Source of the DNA: Sulfurimonas sp.
GTDB lineage: Bacteria; Campylobacterota; Campylobacteria; Campylobacterales; Sulfurimonadaceae
Assembly: GCA_003978475.1 (NCBI GenBank)
Contig: QNZR01000130.1
Coordinates: 1-8,830 of the forward strand
Length of the DNA: 8,830 bases
Reading direction: 5' to 3'
Shown here: positions 1-4,658 of the stretch, one piece after another
Numbering within the stretch: the stretch's first letter is position 1
Layout: each line of letters begins with the position of its first letter
Position numbers and translations under genes: made by a program
Notes under the pieces: generated by a model
The model's input: only the letters and a program-made list of their open reading frames with translations
Told to the model about the DNA's origin: nothing
Database searches by the model: none

Positions 1-331
1 CGAGTCCGCCATTCGTATTACCCATATCGATACGGGAGTGGTCGTGCAGTGCCAAAACGACCGCAGCCAACACAAAAACAAAGCCACGGCAATGAAAATG
101 CTTAAATCACGCCTCTATGAATTGCGACTAGAAGAGCAGCGTGCCGAAGAGGCGGGTATTGAAAAAAGTGCTATCGGCTGGGGGCATCAGATTCGTTCCT
201 ATGTGATGCAGCCTTACCAACAGGTCAAAGACACCCGATCCAATATTCCTCTTTCTAATGTCAGCGCCATTTTAGACGGCGACATTGACCAACTCATTGA
301 AGGGGTACTCATTGCACAAAGCCGAGGCTAG
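1..331 (+). CDS. prfB: Peptide chain release factor 2, C-terminal part (5' end outside window)
   Basis: This is the last ~109 codons of a class I release factor, read in the frame starting at base 2 and ending in TAG at 329-331. RF2 recognises UGA and UAA in the ribosomal A site and triggers peptide release. The visible part starts at ESAIRITHIDTG, immediately after where the catalytic GGQ motif should lie, so GGQ and the stop-codon-reading SPF motif are outside the window. The segment QCQNDRSQHKNK is the conserved end of domain 3. IGWGHQIRSYV followed by PYQQVKDTRSN is the RF2-type ending; RF1 has a different sequence here (typically SERIRTYNFPQ). E. coli RF2 is about 365 residues with GGQ near 250, so roughly 70% of the protein is missing. 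Any programmed frameshift at the 5' end cannot be judged. No U-tract terminator follows, so read-through into bpt is possible. Confidence 0.95.
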   Translation, partial: ESAIRITHIDTGVVVQCQNDRSQHKNKATAMKMLKSRLYELRLEEQRAEEAGIEKSAIGWGHQIRSYVMQPYQQVKDTRSNIPLSNVSAILDGDIDQLIEGVLIAQSRG

Positions 332-403
332 ACCCCTGAGTCACCATACCATGAAAATAAGATCTTGCTTTCGTTCTCAAACCTAAACATGATTCTAACC
401 ATT

Positions 404-416
404 ATTATGCCATAAT
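404..416 (+). promoter_or_regulatory. 13-bp dyad with a -10-like CATAAT just before bpt
   Basis: The sequence attatg-c-cataat is a perfect 6-bp inverted repeat around one central base, ending 7 nt before the bpt ATG. CATAAT at 411-416 matches the sigma70 -10 consensus at five of six positions. I see no good -35 at 16-18 nt upstream, which is usual for Campylobacterota promoters. If it is a -10, transcription would start at or next to the ATG. Six-base half-sites in AT-rich DNA arise easily by chance, so this is a weak call. It could equally be an operator or nothing. Confidence 0.22.
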
Positions 417-423
417 TCGCTCT

Positions 424-1152
424 ATGAACAGTCTGTTACAAGAGTGCGCACTCGATGAGACGTGTGCCTATCTTCCGGATCAATCCCAAACAACACACTA
501 CAAAATCATTGAGCAGTGCTCCAAAGAACAGTGTGCTTTTCTCATTGAACGGGGCTGGCGGCGTTTTGGCAATATGTTTTTTCGTCCCATCTGCCAGGAC
601 TGTAATGCTTGCGAAAGCATCAAAATTGATGTTTCAAATTTCAGTTTCAGTAAATCACAGCGCCGTATTCTCAAAAAAGCCGCGCATTTTCACTCCCGCA
701 TGCAAACACCGAGCATGAGCAAAGAGCATCTGGAATTATTTAAAAAATATCATGACCATATGGAGCAAAAACGTCAATGGGAAAATCATAATGTCAGTGC
801 CAATGGCTATTATGCCTCTTTTGTTCATGGCTACAGCAACTTTGGTTATGAAATACTCTATTATGATCAGGAAAAGCTCATTGGCGTCGACTTAATTGAC
901 ATGTTACCCGAAGGTATCTCTTCTATCTATTTTTATTATGACCCTGATTATGAGCCGTACTCATTGGGCACCTACACTCTTTTACAACAGATCATGCTAG
1001 CCCAGGAGCACCAGCTCTCATGGATCTATCTGGGCTATTATGTGCAAGAGTGCCAAAGCCTCAACTATAAAAACCGTTACAAACCCTACCTGACACTGCA
1101 AGGCAGGCCTTCAGAGTACAATCTTCCTTTATGGGTTTTATTAGATACATAA
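424..1152 (+). CDS. bpt: Aspartate/glutamate leucyltransferase (Bpt; arginyl-tRNA-protein transferase family)
   Basis: This 242-residue protein belongs to the ATE/Bpt family. The bacterial members move leucine from Leu-tRNA to the N-terminal Asp or Glu of a protein, creating a degron for ClpS/ClpAP-type proteolysis in the cytoplasm. The N-terminal domain (about residues 10-85) shows CAYLPDQ at 14-20, GWRRFGNMFFRP at 44-55 and a CxxCxxC cluster at Cys57, Cys60 and Cys63, followed by SKSQRR. The C-terminal GNAT-like domain carries SSIYFYYDPDYEPYSLG near 166-182 and YLGYYVQECQSLNYKNRYKP at 202-221, both family hallmarks. Length matches the Campylobacter homologue (about 240), so it looks complete. 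The first ATG fits the family N-terminus, but no Shine-Dalgarno sequence precedes it. Databases often label such genes arginyltransferase (ate); I infer leucyl specificity from the bacterial subgroup. The 75-residue gene follows after 15 nt. Confidence 0.93.
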   Translation: MNSLLQECALDETCAYLPDQSQTTHYKIIEQCSKEQCAFLIERGWRRFGNMFFRPICQDCNACESIKIDVSNFSFSKSQRRILKKAAHFHSRMQTPSMSKEHLELFKKYHDHMEQKRQWENHNVSANGYYASFVHGYSNFGYEILYYDQEKLIGVDLIDMLPEGISSIYFYYDPDYEPYSLGTYTLLQQIMLAQEHQLSWIYLGYYVQECQSLNYKNRYKPYLTLQGRPSEYNLPLWVLLDT

Positions 1153-1167
1153 TGTTAGAATCAACAC

Positions 1168-1395
1168 ATGATACCGGTACTTAAAAGAGAGCTTGTTATT
1201 ATTATTGTTCTGTTGGTGGCACTGACACTTTTACTGCATCCAGATATGCTGAATCATCCTGTAGCGCGACTGGAGCTGATGCACAATCGTGCCAATTATG
1301 CCCATCCGCTACTATATACTCTGGTTATTTATGGCGTTGTTGGTGTGATTCGCGGTATGGCTGCTGTGGTGATGCGATTTCGTAACAAAGGGTAG
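1168..1395 (+). CDS. Small two-helix membrane protein, function unknown
   Basis: This is a 75-residue protein I cannot assign to a characterised family. It has a short charged N-terminus (KRE at 6-8), a first strongly hydrophobic segment at about 9-23 (LVIIIVLLVALTLLL), a polar loop at 24-46 with LELMHNRANYAHP, a second hydrophobic segment at about 47-68 interrupted by Arg62, and a basic tail RFRNKG. Under the positive-inside rule both ends would be cytoplasmic and the loop periplasmic. It starts 15 nt after the bpt stop on the same strand, so it is probably co-transcribed with bpt. There is no strong Shine-Dalgarno sequence, only a weak purine stretch (tagaa). It ends in TAG, 67 nt before the convergent fusA stop. 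That it is a real gene is inferred from its operon-like position and clean membrane topology; homologues would confirm it. Confidence 0.68.
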   Translation: MIPVLKRELVIIIVLLVALTLLLHPDMLNHPVARLELMHNRANYAHPLLYTLVIYGVVGVIRGMAAVVMRFRNKG

Positions 1396-1400
1396 CAGGT

Positions 1401-1436
1401 AAAAAGAAAAAAAATACATGTCGATTGACATGTATT
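1401..1436 (-). terminator. Intrinsic terminator of the rpsL-rpsG-fusA transcript
   Basis: Read on the - strand, a perfect 10-bp stem (AATACATGTC at 1436-1427 paired with GACATGTATT at 1422-1413) closes a 4-nt AATC loop. It is followed at once by a long T-tract interrupted by a single C (1412-1401). It lies 26 nt after the fusA stop. The stem is only moderately GC-rich but is perfectly paired, and the U-tract is excellent. On the + strand the same stem is preceded, not followed, by the homopolymer, so it should terminate only - strand transcription. Confidence 0.88.
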
Positions 1437-1437
1437 A

Positions 1438-1459
1438 ACACGCTCCTTACAGAGCGTGT
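1438..1459. other. Second hairpin next to the fusA terminator
   Basis: An 8-bp perfect inverted repeat (acacgctc at 1438-1445, gagcgtgt at 1452-1459) encloses a 6-nt loop. It sits between the fusA stop codon and the intrinsic terminator, abutting the latter with one base between. Its stem is more GC-rich than that of the terminator, but no T-tract follows directly on either strand. It may stabilise the fusA mRNA 3' end or help stop + strand transcription coming from bpt; both are inferences. Confidence 0.55.
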
Positions 1460-1462
1460 CGG

Positions 1463-3553
1463 TTATCCGTTACGTTTTTTGATAATCTCTTCAGCAACGT
1501 TACGCGGTACCTCTTCATAATGGTCAAATTCCATAGAGTACGTTGCACGTCCCTGCGTTGCAGAACGTAAATCGGTCGAGTAACCGAACATCTCGGCAAG
1601 CGGTACAAAGGCATCAACAATTTTGTTGCCCGAACGGTCTCCCATGGCATTGACCTGTCCACGACGACGGTTCAAGTCACCGATAACATCCCCCATATAC
1701 TCTTCAGGAACTTCCACTTCAACCTTCATAAGCGGCTCCAGAATAGCCGGATCTGCTTCACGACAACCCGCTTTGAAACCCATAGAAGCTGCCAGCTTAA
1801 ATGCCATCTCATTCGAGTCAACATCATGATACGAACCGTCATAAAGTGTGACATCAATATCTTCAATCGGATATCCTGCAAGAACACCGGTCTGCATGGC
1901 TTCGGCACATCCTTTCTCAACGGCAGGAATAAATTCTTTAGGAATAACCCCACCCTTAATATTGTTATGAAATACAAATCCGGTACCGGCATCACCCGGT
2001 TTAATGGTAAGATACACGTGACCAAATTGCCCACGACCACCAGACTGCTTGGCATATTTGTACTCTTTAGAAACCTCTTTTTTGATAGTTTCACGGTAAG
2101 ATACCTGTGGTGCACCCACTTCCGCTTCCACCTTAAATTCACGGAACATACGATCTACAAGAATCTCAAGGTGCAACTCACCCATTCCTGAAATAATCGT
2201 CTGACCGGTCTCTTCATCGGTATGAACACGAAACGACGGATCTTCTGCGGCAAGTTTGCCAAGGGCAATACCCATTTTTTCCTGATCAGCTTTTGTTTTC
2301 GGCTCTACCGCAACCGAGATAACCGGATCCGGAAAATCCATGCGCTCCAATACGACCAGATCGGATGCATCGCATAATGTATCTCCCGTCGTCGTATTTT
2401 TCAAACCGACAACCGCACCAATCTCCCCGGCATAAATCGTTTTAATTTCTTCACGCTTAATCGCATGCATTTTCATAATACGACCTATGCGCTCTTTCTT
2501 GTCTTTCGTCGAGTTGTGCACATAAGAACCCGAATCCAGACTCCCGCGATAAACACGAATAAATGTCAATTGACCGACAAACGGATCGGTCATAATTTTA
2601 AACGCCAATGAGGCAAAGGGGCCGTTATCGGTAGATTCGACAACAACTTCTTTCTCCTCATCATCCATCATGGTGCCGCGAATGTTAGCACACTCTGTTG
2701 GAGCCGGCATATATGCGACAACGGCATCAAGAAGTGTTTGCACCCCTTTATTTTTAAATGCGGTACCACAAGTCATTGGAACAATGTGCATACCGATAGT
2801 TGCGGCTTTAATGGCAGCCGCTATCTCCTCTTCCGATATCGCTTCGCCTTCCAAGAATTTTTCCATTAATACTTCATTGCCGTCTACTGAAGCGATCTCT
2901 TCAATCATTTTTTCACGGTAATCTTCTGCTTTTTCCTGAAGGTCGTCGGGAATCTCTTCGACATGGTAATTTGAACCCATTGCCGCATCTTTATCCCAGA
3001 TAATTGCTTTCATTTTCACCAGATCAATCACTCCCTGGAAATGCTCTTCGGCTCCAATAGGAAGTTGAATGGGAACCGGGTTTCCTTTGAGGCGGTCGCG
3101 AATCTGATTTTCAACTTCGTAAAAATCAGCTCCGGTTCGATCCATTTTATTGACAAAAACAATTGAAGGCACTCCGTAGCGATTACGCTGACGCCACACA
3201 GTCTCAGACTGCGGCTGTACGCCACCGACAGCACAAAATACTGAAACGGCACCGTCAAGTACACGCATCGAACGCTCTACTTCAATGGTAAAGTCCACGT
3301 GACCCGGAGTATCAATAATATTGATCTGTTTTCCGTCCCATTCACAAGTTGTCGCAGCAGACGTAATGGTAATACCCCGCTCCTGCTCCTGCTCCATCCA
3401 GTCCATAGTGGCAGCACCGTCATGAACCTCACCGATTTTATGCTCAACACCCGTATAAAATAAAATACGTTCTGTCGTCGTTGTTTTACCTGCATCAATG
3501 TGCGCAGCAATACCAATATTTCTTACATCTTCTAGTTTATGCGTTCTTGCCAT
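1463..3553 (-). CDS. fusA: Translation elongation factor G
   Basis: EF-G is the GTPase that drives translocation of tRNA and mRNA on the ribosome and, with RRF, helps recycle it. The 696-residue product is full length for the family (E. coli 704). The GTPase motifs are all present: P-loop AHIDAGKT at 17-24, switch I RGITI at 59-63, DTPGH at 81-85 and NKMD at 135-138. The later domains follow the family order, with the domain IV tip region YDGSYHDVDSNEMAFKLAAS and a C-terminal domain V containing MKVEVEVPEEYMGDVIGDLN and GYSTDLRSATQGRATYSMEF. The start is supported by AGGA at 3560-3563, six bases before the ATG; this site lies in the 12-nt gap after the rpsG stop, so translation is probably coupled to rpsG. 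It is the last gene of the operon, followed by a strong terminator. No tuf gene follows it. Confidence 0.99.
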   Translation of the reverse strand: MARTHKLEDVRNIGIAAHIDAGKTTTTERILFYTGVEHKIGEVHDGAATMDWMEQEQERGITITSAATTCEWDGKQINIIDTPGHVDFTIEVERSMRVLDGAVSVFCAVGGVQPQSETVWRQRNRYGVPSIVFVNKMDRTGADFYEVENQIRDRLKGNPVPIQLPIGAEEHFQGVIDLVKMKAIIWDKDAAMGSNYHVEEIPDDLQEKAEDYREKMIEEIASVDGNEVLMEKFLEGEAISEEEIAAAIKAATIGMHIVPMTCGTAFKNKGVQTLLDAVVAYMPAPTECANIRGTMMDDEEKEVVVESTDNGPFASLAFKIMTDPFVGQLTFIRVYRGSLDSGSYVHNSTKDKKERIGRIMKMHAIKREEIKTIYAGEIGAVVGLKNTTTGDTLCDASDLVVLERMDFPDPVISVAVEPKTKADQEKMGIALGKLAAEDPSFRVHTDEETGQTIISGMGELHLEILVDRMFREFKVEAEVGAPQVSYRETIKKEVSKEYKYAKQSGGRGQFGHVYLTIKPGDAGTGFVFHNNIKGGVIPKEFIPAVEKGCAEAMQTGVLAGYPIEDIDVTLYDGSYHDVDSNEMAFKLAASMGFKAGCREADPAILEPLMKVEVEVPEEYMGDVIGDLNRRRGQVNAMGDRSGNKIVDAFVPLAEMFGYSTDLRSATQGRATYSMEFDHYEEVPRNVAEEIIKKRNG

Positions 3554-3565
3554 AATGTGTCCTAA

Positions 3566-4033
3566 TTACCAACGGTAATGAGCAAATGCTTTATTCGCTT
3601 CTGCCATCTTGTATGTATCTTCTTTTTTCTTAAATGCTGAACCTTTTTCCGTTGCAGCATCCATCAACTCATTTGCCAAACGCTCTGCCATCGTGCGCTC
3701 ATTGCGTTTACGTGCTGCATCAACTAACCAGCGAATGGCTAGAGAAAGTTGGCGCACTGGACGAACTTCTACTGGAACTTGGTAGTTTGCCCCACCGACA
3801 CGGCGGCTTTTAACTTCAATGACCGGTTTAATGTTTTCAATAGCTTCATTAAAAACATCAATCCCTTTTTTCTCGCCACGAGAACTGATAATATCAATCG
3901 CGCTGTAAATAATCTTCTCAGCAACACTTTTTTTCCCGTCTAGCATAATCTTGTTAATAAACTTGGTTAACAGCTTGCTGTTATAGATAGGATCCGGCAT
4001 GACCTCACGAATGGGAGCTCTTCTTCTTCTCAT
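3566..4033 (-). CDS. rpsG: Small-subunit ribosomal protein S7 (uS7)
   Basis: S7 is a primary binder of the 3' major domain of 16S rRNA; it starts assembly of the 30S head and lies at the E-site/mRNA exit region. The 155-residue product has the standard length. It begins MRRRRAPIREVMPDPIYNS and contains the conserved VGGANYQVPVEVRP, AIRWLVDAARKR and ERLANELMDAA blocks, with the usual short C-terminus FAHYRW rather than the extension of E. coli K-12. The start is set by AAGGA at 4042-4046, eight bases before ATG. It lies between rpsL (68 nt upstream) and fusA (12 nt downstream) in the str operon. In E. coli S7 represses its own operon by binding the rpsL-rpsG intercistronic RNA; I see no clear copy of that structure here. 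Confidence 0.99.
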   Translation of the reverse strand: MRRRRAPIREVMPDPIYNSKLLTKFINKIMLDGKKSVAEKIIYSAIDIISSRGEKKGIDVFNEAIENIKPVIEVKSRRVGGANYQVPVEVRPVRQLSLAIRWLVDAARKRNERTMAERLANELMDAATEKGSAFKKKEDTYKMAEANKAFAHYRW

Positions 4034-4051
4034 TTTATATGTCCTTCTTCA

Positions 4052-4079
4052 ATTATAATAATTTACTCAAAAGTCTCAA
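4052..4079 (-). promoter_or_regulatory. Candidate internal promoter for rpsG-fusA
   Basis: On the - strand, TTGAGA (4079-4074) and a perfect TATAAT (4057-4052) are separated by 16 nt inside the 68-nt rpsL-rpsG gap. This is the best two-box sigma70-like match I found in the window's intergenic DNA. The -10 lies inside a 13-bp dyad, aattat-a-ataatt, at 4051-4063. Initiation about 7 nt downstream (near 4045) would give a leader of only about 12 nt beginning at the rpsG Shine-Dalgarno AGGA. The gap is AT-rich, so a chance match is possible. Confidence 0.35.
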
Positions 4080-4101
4080 CGACCTCTGTAGCAGGTATTC
4101 T

Positions 4102-4476
4102 CTATTTTTTAGGCTTTTTCGTACCGTATTTAGAACGCGCCACCATACGGTTAGCAACACCGGCGGTATCGAGTGCACCACGAACAATGTGATACTTCAC
4201 ACCCGGTAAATCTTTAATACGACCGCCACGAACAAGAACAATCGAGTGCTCTTGAAGATTGTGTCCTTCTCCACCGATATACGAGATGACCTCAAAACCT
4301 GACGTTAAACGAACTTTGGCAACTTTACGAAGTGCCGAGTTGGGTTTTTTGGGTGTTGTTGTGTACACACGGGTACAGACACCACGACGTTGTGGACAGT
4401 TAACAAGCGCAGGTGACTTTGATTTTTTCACCACTTTCTTACGCTCTTTACGAATCAATTGATTGATTGTAGGCAT
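4102..4476 (-). CDS. rpsL: Small-subunit ribosomal protein S12 (uS12)
   Basis: S12 sits at the 30S/50S interface in the decoding centre and controls tRNA selection accuracy. The 124-residue product is the same length as E. coli S12 and can be numbered with it. CPQRRGVCTRVYTTTPKKPN spans 27-46. Lys43 and Lys88, the classic sites of streptomycin-resistance mutations, are both lysine, so the sequence is of the drug-sensitive type. GGRIKDLPGVKYH contains Asp89, the residue that RimO methylthiolates in E. coli; whether that occurs here is not visible. The basic C-terminus ARSKYGTKKPKK is typical. AAAGGA at 4485-4490, eight bases before ATG, supports the start. It is the first gene of the str operon, with its own promoter in the 182-nt gap after rpoC. 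Confidence 0.99.
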   Translation of the reverse strand: MPTINQLIRKERKKVVKKSKSPALVNCPQRRGVCTRVYTTTPKKPNSALRKVAKVRLTSGFEVISYIGGEGHNLQEHSIVLVRGGRIKDLPGVKYHIVRGALDTAGVANRMVARSKYGTKKPKK

Positions 4477-4512
4477 ACTTGAATTCCTTTATGAATTTTT
4501 TCCAGTAGAATG

Positions 4513-4536
4513 ATAGTCTCTGAAATAACGGACTAT
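4513..4536 (-). promoter_or_regulatory. Small hairpin in the rpsL leader RNA
   Basis: Between the TATAAT box and rpsL the - strand carries ATAGTC (4536-4531) and its complement GACTAT (4518-4513) around a 12-nt loop. It would lie in the first part of a roughly 64-nt leader, well clear of the rpsL Shine-Dalgarno site. A 6-bp stem with a wide loop is weak, so a regulatory role is only a possibility. Confidence 0.3.
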
Positions 4537-4546
4537 TAAACGCGCA

Positions 4547-4552
4547 ATTATA
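4547..4552 (-). promoter_or_regulatory. -10 box of the str operon promoter
   Basis: A perfect TATAAT lies on the - strand in the AT-rich part of the rpoC-rpsL gap, with a likely start near 4540, about 64 nt before the rpsL ATG. No TTGACA-like box lies at 16-18 nt upstream (the positions read like gctctt). The upstream DNA is T-rich, as in Campylobacterota housekeeping promoters, which depend little on a -35 element. Confidence 0.6.
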
Positions 4553-4615
4553 GTAAAATCAATATAAAGAAGAGCTTATTTTAAGGGAAAATTAATAGTT
4601 TAACGAGGAGACGGC

Positions 4616-4644
4616 GTGAGTGATGCCCTGGCCTGGTCACTCAC
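4616..4644 (-). other. Hairpin after rpoC lacking a U-tract
   Basis: A perfect 8-bp inverted repeat (gtgagtga at 4616-4623, tcactcac at 4637-4644) encloses a 13-nt GC-rich loop, starting 14 nt after the rpoC stop on the - strand. The next bases on that strand (gccgtctcctcg) contain no T-run, so it is not a canonical intrinsic terminator. It could be an mRNA 3'-end stabiliser, a leaky or Rho-assisted terminator, or a protein site. It separates rpoC from the str promoter. Confidence 0.5.
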
Positions 4645-4658
4645 ACCAACAGATATTG

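Noticed and set aside
301..337. Possible 6-bp stem (aggggt/acccct) at the prfB end as a terminator
   Set aside because: The loop is 25 nt, half of it is coding sequence, and no T-tract follows.
359..366. Palindrome aagatctt in the prfB-bpt gap
   Set aside because: An isolated 8-bp palindrome in AT-rich DNA is expected by chance; no partner site or spacing to a promoter gives it meaning.
455..718. 87-codon frame overlapping bpt
   Set aside because: Embedded in the conserved N-terminal domain of Bpt, which is the frame with all family motifs.
1152..1184. ATG overlapping the bpt stop (TAATG) opening a 10-codon frame
   Set aside because: Too short to judge, out of frame with the 75-residue gene whose ATG it overlaps; probably chance.
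1726..2142. 138-codon open frame on the - strand inside fusA in another frame
   Set aside because: It overlaps domains III-V of an intact EF-G on the same strand and has no independent motif; it is an overlapping-frame artefact.
1826..2191. 121-codon + strand frame antisense to fusA
   Set aside because: Fully inside fusA, composition of an antisense shadow, no start signal.
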